Shown here: positions 1-9,715 of the stretch, piece after piece
Layout of the letters: each line of letters begins with the position of its first letter
How positions within the stretch are numbered: the first letter of the stretch is position 1
DNA from: Oscillospiraceae bacterium
GTDB lineage: Bacteria; Bacillota; Clostridia; Oscillospirales; CAG-272
Direction: 5' to 3'
DNA length: 47,239 nucleotides
Assembly: GCA_015063385.1 (NCBI GenBank)
Contig: SVUG01000012.1
Span: 1-47,239, forward strand
Made by a program: the position numbers and the translations under genes
Notes under the pieces: generated by a model
What the model was told of the DNA's origin: nothing
Seen by the model: the letters and a program-made list of their open reading frames with translations, nothing else
The model's database searches: none

Positions 1-62
1 CGTAGGTGTAAGCACAGTAATGTGTTCAGCTGAACGATACTAATAGACCGAGGGCTTGAACT
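1..62 (+). rRNA. 23S ribosomal RNA, 3' end (partial)
   Basis: The first ~62 bases match the conserved 3' end of bacterial 23S rRNA, including the segment GAACGATACTAATAGACCGA and the terminal GGGCTTGA. The gene begins outside the window, and the exact mature 3' end cannot be fixed from sequence alone. No 5S rRNA gene follows in the next several hundred bases, so either the 5S lies elsewhere or this operon lacks it. Confidence 0.93.
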
Positions 63-176
63 GTTGTTTTGCATAAAACAAATCTAGCAGAAGCAAGTTC
101 GCACATTTCCTTGAGCTTCGTTTCTATACTTATTCGGTTTTTAATGGGCATTTTATAATGCTAGAAGAAATATGGA

Positions 177-204
177 GTCACGCAAAAGCGTGGCTTTTTG
201 TTTT
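177..204 (+). terminator. Intrinsic terminator downstream of the rRNA gene
   Basis: A 7-bp stem (GTCACGC / GCGTGGC, one G-T pair) with an AAAA loop is followed by TTTTTGTTTT. It lies about 115 bases past the 23S end and is the likely end of the rRNA transcript. Confidence 0.75.
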
Positions 205-291
205 ATATAGGCAGTTAGGGACAAAAACATAAAGTAAATTGTATTTTAGAAAATAAGTATAACAAAAATATAAAGCAATTTGGATTTAAGG

Positions 292-347
292 AAAGCACCT
301 ATGCATATTTCCTTGTGCAAGCACAGAGAAATCTACACAGGTGCTTT
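292..347. repeat. Long imperfect hairpin in the post-rRNA gap
   Basis: AAAGCACCT (292-300) pairs with AGGTGCTTT (339-347). Inside it, ATTTC/GAAAT and GTGC/GCAC continue the stem towards an AA loop near 319-320. It could be a terminator or the remnant of a small mobile repeat. No coding sequence is supported here. Confidence 0.55.
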
Positions 348-428
348 TCTGCTACTTCGTAGCTAAAAAATCCAAGATTGCTTGGCAGAGTTAGACAAAA
401 CAGGGGTGATGAGTTGTGGCCGATGATT

Positions 429-540
429 CGCATTTTGCTTTCCCGAAGCCGCACATTCGCGCAAAATGCGAAGATACTTCGCCGTGACAGCGCGCCAACG
501 CGCTCGTGGCTCACGCCACTTCCAAGTTTTTAAAAACTTG
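429..540. repeat. Cluster of five short hairpins
   Basis: Back-to-back perfect or near-perfect dyads: CGCATTTTGC (429-438) with GCAAAATGCG (461-470); GCGAAG-ATA-CTTCGC (468-482); AGCGCG-CCAA-CGCGCT (489-504); GTGGC-TCAC-GCCAC (506-519); and an 18-bp perfect palindrome with the arms CAAGTTTTT and AAAAACTTG (523-540). The density is far above chance and suggests structured repeat DNA or RNA. The 71-codon minus-strand ORF that crosses it (514 to 299) looks spurious. Confidence 0.6.
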
Positions 541-630
541 CCCCGGCTCGTATGCGGCCACCTGCGAGTAGTGACATTGTGCAGCTGAAAGCTAGAAAAG
601 GAAAAATATGTGAGTGGTCTAATAAACTGC

Positions 631-701
631 GCTGAGGTAGTGCATTCTGCACCCGCTGCTCCGCAGCTCCCAAGCTTTTCTACCGAAAACCTTGCCTCAG
701 C
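631..701. repeat. Outer stem enclosing two small hairpins
   Basis: GCTGAGG (631-637) pairs with CCTCAGC (695-701). The stem encloses GTGCA-TTC-TGCAC (640-652) and GCTGC-TCC-GCAGC (655-667). The plan, an outer stem around mini-hairpins with 3-nt loops, is the same as in the array near 45261-45356. No gene is visible between 205 and 738. Confidence 0.5.
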
Positions 702-738
702 TTGTTTGAAGTAGAGTAACGTATTCAGCTGCCCCTAC

Positions 739-768
739 TTGACAAAGATGGCAATGTTTTGGTAAAAT
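739..768 (+). promoter_or_regulatory. Candidate promoter of the 790-1553 cassette
   Basis: TTGACA (739-744), an 18-base spacer, then TAAAAT (763-768). Transcription would begin about 15 bases before the GAGG ribosome binding site at 781-784, so the two-gene cassette has its own start signals even though the first gene looks like the tail of a larger protein. Confidence 0.6.
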
Positions 769-789
769 ATACGTACTGATGAGGCAAAC

Positions 790-1050
790 TTGTTTGGTCA
801 TGCCGGATTCGGTGTAGGATATTCTTCTGGACCTAGTTATTCAATAGGTCTAGTGTCTAACTATAATGAAGCCAGTGATTATTCGAGATGGTTTGCAGAT
901 GTGAATGGTTTGGGTTTAGATCATGGTTGGTCTCCTAACAAAATGTATTCTTCAGCTACCAAAGCAACATTGATTACTTTCCCTCTGGGCTCTGGATTTG
1001 GAGCAGGATTTGATTTCTATTCTAAACCACTACCTATTTTAAAATGGTAA
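790..1050 (+). CDS. Small Gly/Ser/Tyr-rich protein, possible toxin or Rhs-type C-terminal tip
   Basis: An 86-residue ORF starting at TTG (790) behind GAGG (781-784). The upstream stop TAA is at 763-765, so the frame could also be read from 766. The product is rich in Gly, Ser, Tyr and Phe, and ends in a GSGFGAGFDFYSKP-type tail. That composition recalls the C-terminal tips of Rhs or wall-associated polymorphic proteins, but I do not recognise a family and give no function. It overlaps the next reading frame region, and a ribosome binding site for the following gene spans its stop codon. It may be a displaced toxin cassette, or a fragment left when a larger gene was broken. Confidence 0.45.
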   Translation: MFGHAGFGVGYSSGPSYSIGLVSNYNEASDYSRWFADVNGLGLDHGWSPNKMYSSATKATLITFPLGSGFGAGFDFYSKPLPILKW

Positions 1051-1064
1051 GGAGATTTTTTAAA

Positions 1065-1553
1065 ATGTTTTTTGAATATCGAGATTATCTTATTACAACG
1101 TTTGTTTTGCCAATACTAGCTGTAATAGTGTCTATATTTGTGATTGTGCTCATTGTGTATTACTGTTTGTTTAAAATAAAAATAATATCGATGGAAAATA
1201 TTTTAAAACTTATATTTGTTATAGTAGTATCTGCTTGTTTATTTGTTCCATGTTGCGTTTCATTGGCAAATGGCGGAATTTATCTTTTAAGAGAACGAGA
1301 AAATGATGCAGAAGTAATAACAGGTACCATTGAAAGTGTTTGCGAACCAAGCAAACGAGTTCCCACTTACAAAGGGGATGTTCAACAAACTGGCAAAACC
1401 GTACATGGTGCAGACATAGTAATTGACGGGAAAGAATATTTGTCCGGTTCTTGCGTAGGATTTAAAGAAGGAGATTGCGTATCTATAACGTATTTGCCAA
1501 GAAGTCGTTTCATATTAAGTATTTCAACGTTGGATAATGAATGCGATCAGTAA
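1065..1553 (+). CDS. Two-helix membrane protein with small C-terminal domain, possible immunity protein
   Basis: Start at ATG 1065 is preferred over ATG 1044 because AAGGAG (1049-1054) sits 10 bases upstream. The 162-residue product has two hydrophobic segments (about residues 8-38 and 44-72). A polar C-terminal domain follows with the pattern GTIES...VIDGKEY...GDCVSITYLP. This resembles the DUF3592-like layout of a short beta domain after membrane helices (pattern similarity, not a search result). Coupling directly behind the stop of the 790-1050 gene is the usual toxin-immunity order. Function is unproven. Confidence 0.6.
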   Translation: MFFEYRDYLITTFVLPILAVIVSIFVIVLIVYYCLFKIKIISMENILKLIFVIVVSACLFVPCCVSLANGGIYLLRERENDAEVITGTIESVCEPSKRVPTYKGDVQQTGKTVHGADIVIDGKEYLSGSCVGFKEGDCVSITYLPRSRFILSISTLDNECDQ

Positions 1554-1661
1554 ATAATAATACACAAATCTTTTGTCAATGTTTGGATATTTAAATATGT
1601 AATTTTCAAAGAACTAGTTAGAAAATTTTAAATATACTTTTTTGAATATAGAATTGTATGA

Positions 1662-1796
1662 ATCGAAAAAAGAATCGTAACCGAGGAGCAGATTCATTAT
1701 CTTAAGCACGGCGACCACGCAACCACCATGCCCTCTACCGTTAGATACGGTAATACGGCAAACGGCAAGTTTGTTCTAAACCGTCAGAGAATTTAA
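1662..1796 (+). pseudogene. Orphan coding remnant (C-terminal fragment)
   Basis: An open frame of 44 codons from just after a stop (TGA 1659-1661) to TAA 1794-1796, with no usable start or ribosome binding site. The translation includes HYLKHGDHATTMPSTVRYG and reads like real protein rather than random sequence. A terminator follows directly. It is probably the surviving 3' end of a gene deleted upstream. Family not recognised. Confidence 0.35.
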
Positions 1797-1819
1797 ATAG
1801 TATTTTCTAAAAAACATTT

Positions 1820-1855
1820 CTCTCGCTCGGAAAAGTTTCGGGCGAGAGTTTTTAT
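1820..1855 (+). terminator. Intrinsic terminator
   Basis: CTCTCGCTCG (1820-1829) pairs with CGGGCGAGAG (1839-1848), followed by TTTTTATTT. It closes the accessory segment before asnS. Confidence 0.75.
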
Positions 1856-1881
1856 TTATTAGATAAATTCCCCGAAAGGTA

Positions 1882-1910
1882 TTGAATTTTCTTTTGATAT
1901 ATGGTAAAAT
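1882..1910 (+). promoter_or_regulatory. asnS promoter
   Basis: TTGAAT (1882-1887), 17 bases, TAAAAT (1905-1910). The predicted start leaves a leader of only about 30 bases, which rules out a T-box leader for this aminoacyl-tRNA synthetase. Confidence 0.7.
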
Positions 1911-1949
1911 ATTTTATTATGTACAATTTTAACTTTTCGGAGCAAAAAA

Positions 1950-3344
1950 ATGAAAAGACAGTTTATTAAAGAAATTTATAAGAACCCTGAGGCGTTTGGC
2001 GGTAAGTCCGTCACGCTCGGCGGTTGGGTAAGAAATCTTCGTGATTCAAAGGCTTTTGGCTTTATTGACCTCAATGACGGCTCGTACTTTAAGAGCATGC
2101 AGGTCGTTTTTGAGCGTGAAAAGATAAATAATTATGATGAGATTGCATCGCAGAACGTTGGTGCGGCTCTTGTGGTGACGGGTATTCTTACCCTGACTCC
2201 CGGTGCAAAGCAGCCATTTGAGCTGAAGGCTACCGAGATTGTAGTTGAGGGTACTTCCACCCCTGACTATCCTCTCCAGCCCAAGCGTCACTCGGTTGAG
2301 TTCCTTCGTGAGCAGGCATACCTTCGTCCGAGGACCAATCTTTTCTCGGCTGTTTTCAGAGTTCGCTCTGAGGTTGCCTATGCAATTCACTCTTTCTTCA
2401 ACGAGCGTGGATTCGTATACGTTCACACCCCTATAATCACCGCATCTGACTGTGAGGGTGCGGGCGAGATGTTCAGAGTGACAACTCTTGATATGGAAAA
2501 TCCTCCTAAAAACGAGGACGGTAGCATAGATTACACGCAGGACTTTTTCGGCAAAAGTGCAAACCTTACCGTTTCCGGTCAGCTTGAGGGTGAGACCTAT
2601 GCTATGGCGTTCGGCAACATTTACACCTTTGGTCCGACATTCCGCGCAGAGAATTCCAACACCGCACGTCACGCTGCGGAGTTCTGGATGATTGAGCCGG
2701 AGATTGCGTTCGCCGACCTTGACGACAATATGCAGCTTGCGTGGGATATGATTAAGTATATCATAAATCACGTTATGGATAAGTGCGAGGCGGAGCTTGC
2801 CTTCTTCAATCAGTTCGTTGACAAGGGCCTGCTTGAGCGCCTTACCGCACTTCGCAATGCAGACTATGCGAAGGTGACATACACAGAGGCTATTGACGTG
2901 CTTCTAAAGTCGGGCGCTGAATTCAAGTATCCTGTATACTGGGGCGTTGACCTGCAGACCGAGCACGAGAGATACCTCACCGAGCAGGTATACAAGAAGC
3001 CTATCTTCCTCGTTGACTATCCCAAGGATATTAAGGCGTTCTATATGCGTCTGAACGACGACGGCAAGACGGTTGCGGCTATGGACCTTCTCGTTCCCGG
3101 TGTTGGTGAGATTATCGGCGGAAGCCAGCGTGAAGAAAGACTTGACGTTCTCAAGGCACGTATGGCGGAGCTTAACCTTTCCGAAGAGGATTACTGGTGG
3201 TATCTCAACCTCCGTAAGTACGGTGGCACCAAGCACGCAGGCTACGGTCTTGGATTCGAGAGAATTATTATGTACATCACAGGTGTATCGAATATCCGTG
3301 ACGTTCTCCCCTATCCCAGAACAGTTGGTAATGCGGAGTACTAA
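1950..3344 (+). CDS. asnS: Asparaginyl-tRNA synthetase
   Basis: A 464-residue class IIb synthetase that charges tRNA-Asn with asparagine in the cytoplasm. The N-terminal OB-fold anticodon domain (about residues 15-110, with [20 protein letters not shown]) is followed by the catalytic core. Motif 2 is seen as [15 protein letters not shown] and motif 3 as [13 protein letters not shown] near the C-terminus. The length is normal for the family. The Asn-type motif details, rather than Asp-type, support the assignment. It has its own promoter and terminator, so it is probably monocistronic. Confidence 0.96.
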   Translation: MKRQFIKEIYKNPEAFGGKSVTLGGWVRNLRDSKAFGFIDLNDGSYFKSMQVVFEREKINNYDEIASQNVGAALVVTGILTLTPGAKQPFELKATEIVVEGTSTPDYPLQPKRHSVEFLREQAYLRPRTNLFSAVFRVRSEVAYAIHSFFNERGFVYVHTPIITASDCEGAGEMFRVTTLDMENPPKNEDGSIDYTQDFFGKSANLTVSGQLEGETYAMAFGNIYTFGPTFRAENSNTARHAAEFWMIEPEIAFADLDDNMQLAWDMIKYIINHVMDKCEAELAFFNQFVDKGLLERLTALRNADYAKVTYTEAIDVLLKSGAEFKYPVYWGVDLQTEHERYLTEQVYKKPIFLVDYPKDIKAFYMRLNDDGKTVAAMDLLVPGVGEIIGGSQREERLDVLKARMAELNLSEEDYWWYLNLRKYGGTKHAGYGLGFERIIMYITGVSNIRDVLPYPRTVGNAEY

Positions 3345-3355
3345 TTAAAAATAAA

Positions 3356-3382
3356 AGGAGAGCCTTTTTGCTCTCCTTTTTT
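3356..3382. terminator. Bidirectional terminator between asnS and mpg
   Basis: AGGAGAGC (3356-3363), loop CTTTTT, GCTCTCCT (3370-3377), with A-rich and T-rich flanks. It serves asnS on the plus strand and the convergent mpg on the minus strand. Confidence 0.85.
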
Positions 3383-3892
3383 CTATTTAGCGACGAATCG
3401 CCATTTTCTTTCTCTGTCACGTTTGCTTGCATAATCAATACCGATTCGTGCGGTGCGTTCGAGCTTTGGCGGCTTACTTCCGTCATCCTCAATCCAAATT
3501 CCGGACTCTTCGGTGAGGGGCAGGGCATTGTCTGCCAGCGTGATGCCGAGCAGCTTCGTCGCACGTCCCGGGCCAATCGCACTCTCAACGCCTCTTATAA
3601 GTACGGCTTCGGGGTGTCCCTCGTCACCCGTCACGATATTGAGCAGTGAGTGTATTCCATAGCAGATATAAACGTAGGTGATTCCGCCCGATTCATACAT
3701 CGGCCTCGTGCGTTCGGTCTTGCCCTTGTGAGCGTGGCAGGCGGTGTCCTCCTCGCCAAAATAGCACTCGGTTTCTAAAATTCTCGTCCTTATGACCTCG
3801 CCGTCAGGCGTGCGTCTGCAAAGCAGCTTGCCTATAAGGTCTTTAGCAAGAGCAGTTGCCGGCGCGGAAAAATATTTGCGTCCAAGTATCAT
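3383..3892 (-). CDS. mpg: 3-methyladenine DNA glycosylase (AAG/MPG family)
   Basis: A 169-residue homologue of alkyladenine DNA glycosylase, which excises alkylated purines in base excision repair. Family hallmarks are visible: YFSAPATALAKDLIGK at the N-terminus; ILETECYFGEEDTACH, which holds the catalytic Glu (the equivalent of human Glu125); YVYICYGIHSLLNIVT; and RGVESAIGPGRATKLLG. It is slightly short for the family (around 190-200) but both ends align well, so it looks complete. It overlaps trmO by 4 bases (ATGA), which indicates translational coupling. Confidence 0.93.
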   Translation of the reverse strand: MILGRKYFSAPATALAKDLIGKLLCRRTPDGEVIRTRILETECYFGEEDTACHAHKGKTERTRPMYESGGITYVYICYGIHSLLNIVTGDEGHPEAVLIRGVESAIGPGRATKLLGITLADNALPLTEESGIWIEDDGSKPPKLERTARIGIDYASKRDRERKWRFVAK

Positions 3893-4563
3893 TTTCTAAC
3901 CTCAACGCGCGTCACCGTAAGGCGATCGCCATTAACCTTGAAGAAAATCTCATAGTCGGAAAACTTCATTCCATATTCGCGCTCGGGGTCATCTTGATAA
4001 GACGGTCTTGGATCGTGCTCTAAAATTTTGATTAGTGCATTTTGCTTGGAAATGTCTATTTTTGACAATAATTCTTTGCAAAAATCCACTTTTAATGCGT
4101 AATCCTTTACGGGCTCGGAAAAGCCGGCGATGGCCTCCGGGTGACTGTCGGTAAAAGGAAGATAGGGCTTTATATCATATATCGGTGTGCCGTCGAGTAA
4201 ATCTGCCCCGCTCACAACAAGGACATCCCCCTCATTTTTCGTGTGCTCAATTCCTATAAGTTTGACAGAGGAGAGTCCAATAGGATTTGGTCTGTACGGA
4301 GAGCGAGTGGCAAAAACACCCATACGCTTGTTGCCACCAAGGCGTGGCGGTCTTACGGTTGGCGACCACTCCTCGCGCACCGCCTCCGAAAACTGCCAGA
4401 TGAGCCAAAGATGAGAATATCCGTCAAGTCCGCGCAGAGCCTCGCTTACGCGATACTCGGGCTCGAACACTATTTTTGCCGTTAGCTCGTCAGCAATTCC
4501 ACTTTGACGGGGAATGCCGAATTTTTCTTTAAAATCACTTCTGATTTTTGCAATTATTTTCAT
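3889..4563 (-). CDS. trmO: tRNA (N6-threonylcarbamoyladenosine37-N6)-methyltransferase, TrmO family
   Basis: A 224-residue TrmO (formerly TsaA/YaeB) protein. The family adds a methyl group from S-adenosylmethionine to t6A37 of tRNA. Typical elements are the N-terminal KFGIPRQSGIADEL, the SPYRPNPIGLSSVKL stretch of the beta-barrel SAM-binding domain, and the DLLDGTPIYDIKPYLPFTD motif. The C-terminal extension (about residues 150-224) contains DPRPSYQ, usual in long TrmO proteins. It leads a two-gene unit with mpg behind the promoter at 4594-4622; a GGTGG ribosome binding site precedes the ATG. Confidence 0.92.
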   Translation of the reverse strand: MKIIAKIRSDFKEKFGIPRQSGIADELTAKIVFEPEYRVSEALRGLDGYSHLWLIWQFSEAVREEWSPTVRPPRLGGNKRMGVFATRSPYRPNPIGLSSVKLIGIEHTKNEGDVLVVSGADLLDGTPIYDIKPYLPFTDSHPEAIAGFSEPVKDYALKVDFCKELLSKIDISKQNALIKILEHDPRPSYQDDPEREYGMKFSDYEIFFKVNGDRLTVTRVEVRK

Positions 4564-4593
4564 TACTGTCCACCTGAATTATGAGTTTGCTTT

Positions 4594-4622
4594 ATTATAT
4601 CATTTCCTTCGAATTTTTTCAA
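4594..4622 (-). promoter_or_regulatory. trmO-mpg promoter
   Basis: Read on the minus strand: TTGAAA (4622-4617), 17 bases, TATAAT (4599-4594). It is divergent from the MATE promoter 18 bases away. Confidence 0.75.
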
Positions 4623-4639
4623 CAAAAAACCTTAAAAAC

Positions 4640-4668
4640 TTGACAAAGTGAGCGCAAAATGTTAAAAT
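4640..4668 (+). promoter_or_regulatory. MATE exporter promoter
   Basis: TTGACA (4640-4645), 17 bases, TAAAAT (4663-4668), followed by AAGGAG and the ATG at 4693. Confidence 0.78.
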
Positions 4669-4692
4669 ATTAAGGTTAAAAAGGAGAATAAA

Positions 4693-6081
4693 ATGGAAGA
4701 TAAACGCGAATTATTTGAAAAAATGCCCGTGCCCAAAGCACTGGCAACTTTGGCTATTCCTACGATAATCAGCCAGCTTATAACAATGATATATAACCTT
4801 GCCGACACCTTCTTTATAGGTATGGCAAATAACCCCTCTCAGACGGCGGCGTCCTCTGTGTCCTTCACGCTTGTGTTTCTTATGGCTTGCATATCCAACC
4901 TCTTTGGTGTCGGTGGAGGTAGCCTTATTTCAAGACTACTTGGCGAGAAGCGCGACAAGGATGCGGCAAGCGTAGCCTCCTTTTCATTCTACGGCTCTAT
5001 GCTGCTATCCCTCGTTTATTCGATTTTGGTGCTTGCGTTTATGGAGCCGCTGCTACTTAACCTCGGTGCTACGCAAAGCTCGCTTCCGTATGCAAAGGAT
5101 TACGCCATTTGGGTAATCGTTATCGGTGGAATACCTACTACGCTTTCGATGACTATGTCGCATCTTTTCAGGAGTGAGGGCTTCGCAAAATACGCGAGCT
5201 TCGGACTTGGTATGGGCGGTATTTTAAATATCATTCTTGACCCACTGTTCATGTTCGTGATTTTGCCCGCAGGAAATGAAACCAAGGGTGCGGCTATCGC
5301 AACGATGATTCCAAACGTCATTACAGTTATATATTTTATTGTAGTGTACTTTGTAAAGCGTAAGCAGTCGGTTTTATCGCTTTCCCCAAAAAATATGATT
5401 CCCGAGAAGCGTTATATCGGCTCGGTGTTTGCCGTCGGATTTCCCTCGGCACTCGGCTCGTTCCTTGCATGCCTTACGAATATAGTTATAAATAATCTGA
5501 CGTCAAATTACGGCGACGTTGCGGTTGCAGCGGTAGGAATTGCCAAGAAAATCGATATGCTTCCTATGAACGTCGGTATGGGACTCTGTCAGGGTATGAT
5601 GCCGCTCGTGGCGTACAATTTCGCCTCCGGCAACTACAAGCGTATGAAATCCTTCGCCACCTGTGCAAGAGCCGTTGGAATGGGATTCGCTGCAGTATGT
5701 ATAGTCGTATTTGAGATTTTTGCCTCACCAATAGTGAGCATATTCAACGGACATCTTGAAACGGTTGCGCTCGGTACTGATTTTCTTAGAATCCTTTGCC
5801 TAGCCGTACCGCTTATGATATTTAATTTCCAGCTTAGCTTCACCTTCCAGGCGATGGGTATGGGCAAGCAGTCGCTTATCCTTTCCTCTCTTCGCCAGGG
5901 CGTTGTAAACATTCCGCTTCTGTTCGTGATGCACCATTTCTTCGGACTCTACGGAGTGGTATGGACTCAGCTAGTATCCGACGGAATTACCTCGCTTATT
6001 TCTTACGGTGTTTATCGTTCGTCGTATAAGAAACTCTTTGCAAAACAAGAGGCGCTTGAAGCTACACTGGAAGATATATAA
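4693..6081 (+). CDS. MATE family multidrug/Na+ antiporter
   Basis: A 462-residue polytopic membrane protein with about 12 hydrophobic segments, the usual MATE length. The start of each half shows the family pattern: PKALATLAIPTIISQLITMIYN followed by the DTFFIG segment in the first half, and VGFPSALGSFLACLTNIV in the second. The first half also has FGVGGGSLISRLLGEK, a MATE signature. Members expel cationic drugs or metabolites using Na+ or H+ gradients; the substrate cannot be read from sequence. It stands alone between its own promoter and a strong terminator. Confidence 0.93.
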   Translation: MEDKRELFEKMPVPKALATLAIPTIISQLITMIYNLADTFFIGMANNPSQTAASSVSFTLVFLMACISNLFGVGGGSLISRLLGEKRDKDAASVASFSFYGSMLLSLVYSILVLAFMEPLLLNLGATQSSLPYAKDYAIWVIVIGGIPTTLSMTMSHLFRSEGFAKYASFGLGMGGILNIILDPLFMFVILPAGNETKGAAIATMIPNVITVIYFIVVYFVKRKQSVLSLSPKNMIPEKRYIGSVFAVGFPSALGSFLACLTNIVINNLTSNYGDVAVAAVGIAKKIDMLPMNVGMGLCQGMMPLVAYNFASGNYKRMKSFATCARAVGMGFAAVCIVVFEIFASPIVSIFNGHLETVALGTDFLRILCLAVPLMIFNFQLSFTFQAMGMGKQSLILSSLRQGVVNIPLLFVMHHFFGLYGVVWTQLVSDGITSLISYGVYRSSYKKLFAKQEALEATLEDI

Positions 6082-6104
6082 TGAGTAAAATGTAAATAAA
6101 ACAC

Positions 6105-6141
6105 AACAAAAGAGGGCTTTTTATGAAAGCCCTCTTTTGTT
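6105..6141. terminator. Bidirectional terminator between the MATE gene and enolase
   Basis: AACAAAAGAGGGCTTT (6105-6120) and AAAGCCCTCTTTTGTT (6126-6141) form a 16-bp perfect stem with a 5-base loop. It is strong on both strands and shared by the convergent genes. Confidence 0.92.
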
Positions 6142-6149
6142 ATCGTAAA

Positions 6150-7406
<1,257 letters not shown>

Positions 7407-7455
7407 TTATCCTTTTTTTGGATATTCTTGGCGGGAAATGCGTATTTTATTCAAT

Positions 7456-8325
7456 TTATTTTACGTTGGCACTTACGCCTGCGTGCACCTTATATTCGGT
7501 GACACCGAGAACGGTTTCACCATCTATCTGCAGGGGAGTGGGACGGTCAAACTTAACCGTAATCTCCTTGCCCTCGTGAATGTCGATTGCCTCGGTGTGC
7601 TTGATGTGCTCGCCCTTGAAAATAGAGGGGAATATCATCAGCGTTTTGAGCTTGTTCGTGCCGTGGAATACCATAGAGGATACCGTGCGCTCACTATTGA
7701 GTCTATCCTGGTTAGGAGTGGGAACCATGCCGCCGCCGTAGCATCTGCCGTTCATCGTGGGGGCAATCCATACCTTCTTGTATGTATATTCCTTGCCGTC
7801 TACTATGACGGTAGCGTTTCTTGGCTTGAAGTGAAAGAGAAGTCCTGAAATAGCAATCATGGTATAGTTGACAGGCTTGTCAGACTTTGCCTTTTTCTGA
7901 TCGCCAACCTCGCAGCAATAGCCATCGATGCCGAAGCCTATGCCGTTTATAAATTTATAAACCTTTCCGTCAATTTCAACGGTGGGCAGATTCTTAAGAT
8001 ATTTGCTGATTTCTATAACGCCATCCATTTCGTCCTTCGCAATGTCGTAAAGGAAATCGTTTCCGCTGCCTGCGCCGTAGCAATAAACACTGTTCTTTAA
8101 GTTATCGGTATCTACGCTGTTAATGAAACGGTTGATAGTGCCATCGCCACCGCAAAGCGTGATTACGTCCTCCTCAGCTAGAGATGCAACGAACGCCTCG
8201 TAATCCGAAATCTCGGTGATGTTCTGAATAATTACCTCGCCGTTGAGCTTGCTACTTAAAGTTTCAAGATAATCCTTGCTTTTTCCGTGTCCTGCAAGAG
8301 GATTGTAAAGTACGTGGTTTTTCAT
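7456..8325 (-). CDS. Diacylglycerol/lipid kinase family protein (YegS/DagK-type)
   Basis: A 289-residue cytoplasmic lipid kinase. The catalytic DAGK domain has NPLAG (8-12), the nucleotide motif GGDGT (59-63) and GSGNDF, followed by the beta-rich YegS/BmrU-type C-terminal domain. The substrate is likely diacylglycerol or another membrane lipid. The start is placed at ATG 8325 because a TTG eight codons further upstream lies within the ribosome binding site AAAGGA. It sits 65 bases upstream of enolase in transcription order. Confidence 0.88.
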   Translation of the reverse strand: MKNHVLYNPLAGHGKSKDYLETLSSKLNGEVIIQNITEISDYEAFVASLAEEDVITLCGGDGTINRFINSVDTDNLKNSVYCYGAGSGNDFLYDIAKDEMDGVIEISKYLKNLPTVEIDGKVYKFINGIGFGIDGYCCEVGDQKKAKSDKPVNYTMIAISGLLFHFKPRNATVIVDGKEYTYKKVWIAPTMNGRCYGGGMVPTPNQDRLNSERTVSSMVFHGTNKLKTLMIFPSIFKGEHIKHTEAIDIHEGKEITVKFDRPTPLQIDGETVLGVTEYKVHAGVSANVK

Positions 8326-8394
8326 TTTAATTTCAAAAATTCCTTTCAATTATCCGTAGGTATCAATATTGTAAAGTAAAAATCGAAGTAAAAT

Positions 8395-9690
8395 TTAGCT
8401 TTCCGTCACCTCTTTTGATTCGTATTTATTTATAGCGTCGACCACTCCCGAATATGTGTAGAGTGAGCCGAGGCAGCATAGAGCCGTGTCGTTTTTCAGC
8501 GCGGTCAAAACACCTTTTTCTATTGCTTCCTCTATATTTTCACACGGAGTAGCTATTACTCCAAATTCAGCTAATATATCGCGGTATTTGTCCGCAGAAA
8601 GAGCTCTTGGATTGTCGGGTGTAATCGTAAATGCGTGCGATGCGATTTGGGAAAGGCTTTTAGCAATAGCCACGTAGTCCTTGTCCGAGAGCACTCCAGT
8701 GAATACCACGAGCTTTTTATCGCCAAAATATTCTTTTATGCTTTTTACCGCCGCACAGATTCCCTCTGCGTTGTGAGCACCGTCGAAAATTACCGTTGGA
8801 GTCTTGAGAATTATCTCAAATCTTGCGGGCCAGGTTGCTTCTGCAAGCCCCCTGCGTACCGATTCGTCACTGATTTTAAGCCCTCTTACGTTGAGTATAT
8901 CTACAGCCTCGAGAACTATCGCAGCATTGCGCGGCTGATATGAGCCGAGCAGGGAAATCTTCAGTCCATTTTTTTCTTTGTAAGAAAATTCCGTACCGCA
9001 AAGATTTGACGATTTTACTGAAAGTGAGTCGTAATTCACCGTGTAAAGCGGTGAATTCTTTTCCTCTGCAACCTTGCGTATAACCGAAAGCGCACCGCTA
9101 TCCTCACCGCCAAACAGTACGGGACAACAATTCTTTATGATTCCTGCCTTTTCAAAGGCAATTTTCTCCACTGTGTCGCCAAGAAATGCTACGTGGTCAA
9201 GAGAGATGCCCGTAATTATGGAGAGCAGTGGAGAGTCGATTACGTTCGTCGAATCCAGCCTTCCACCCATTCCGACCTCAAGGACCACTACCTCACAGCC
9301 ACCGCGTCTGAAATACTCAAACGCGATAGCGGTAATCAGCTCAAATTCGGTTGGTTTATCCGCCATAGAGTCGGCAATCGGCCTCACGCGCTCCGTGATT
9401 TTTACCAGCTCCTCGTCTGTAATCTCACGCCCCAAAATCCTCATTCGCTCGTTGAAGCGCCGAACGTAAGGGGAGGTGTAAAGCCCTACTCGATAACCCT
9501 GCGCCTGAAGAATCTCGGCAAGCATCGAGGAGGTCGAGCCCTTGCCGTTAGTACCGCCGATATGGATATATTTCATATCTCGCTCGGGGTGGCCGAGGGC
9601 ATCGAGCAACGTGTTTATTCTATCAAGTCCGGGCTTGCAAAACACCGAACTTGACGAGTGAATATATTCAAGAGTTTCTTTGTAATTCAC
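8395..9690 (-). CDS. folC: Bifunctional folylpolyglutamate/dihydrofolate synthase
   Basis: A 431-residue FolC, which adds glutamates to (dihydro)folate so that cells retain it. The P-loop GGTNGKGST is at 45-53. The second nucleotide/folate segment VVLEVGMGGRLDSTNV and the motif SLDHVAFLGDTVEKIAFEKAGI are present, as is FDGAHN in the C-terminal domain. The start chosen is GTG 9690, eight bases after GAGG; a TTG at 9711 is in frame but precedes the ribosome binding site. The neighbour folT supplies its substrate, so folate uptake and retention are encoded together. Confidence 0.95.
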   Translation of the reverse strand: MNYKETLEYIHSSSSVFCKPGLDRINTLLDALGHPERDMKYIHIGGTNGKGSTSSMLAEILQAQGYRVGLYTSPYVRRFNERMRILGREITDEELVKITERVRPIADSMADKPTEFELITAIAFEYFRRGGCEVVVLEVGMGGRLDSTNVIDSPLLSIITGISLDHVAFLGDTVEKIAFEKAGIIKNCCPVLFGGEDSGALSVIRKVAEEKNSPLYTVNYDSLSVKSSNLCGTEFSYKEKNGLKISLLGSYQPRNAAIVLEAVDILNVRGLKISDESVRRGLAEATWPARFEIILKTPTVIFDGAHNAEGICAAVKSIKEYFGDKKLVVFTGVLSDKDYVAIAKSLSQIASHAFTITPDNPRALSADKYRDILAEFGVIATPCENIEEAIEKGVLTALKNDTALCCLGSLYTYSGVVDAINKYESKEVTES

Positions 9691-9715
9691 TAAAAATACC
9701 TCAAAATGCAAATAA

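Noticed and set aside
63..290. 5S rRNA gene expected after 23S
   Set aside because: No 5S-like sequence or fold is found before the terminator at 177-204 or soon after it.
299..514. 71-codon minus-strand ORF after the rRNA gene
   Set aside because: It runs through the hairpin cluster, has no ribosome binding site and a biased, Cys/Arg-rich translation.
1882..1950. T-box leader for asnS
   Set aside because: The promoter leaves only about 30 bases of leader, and the T-box sequence is absent.
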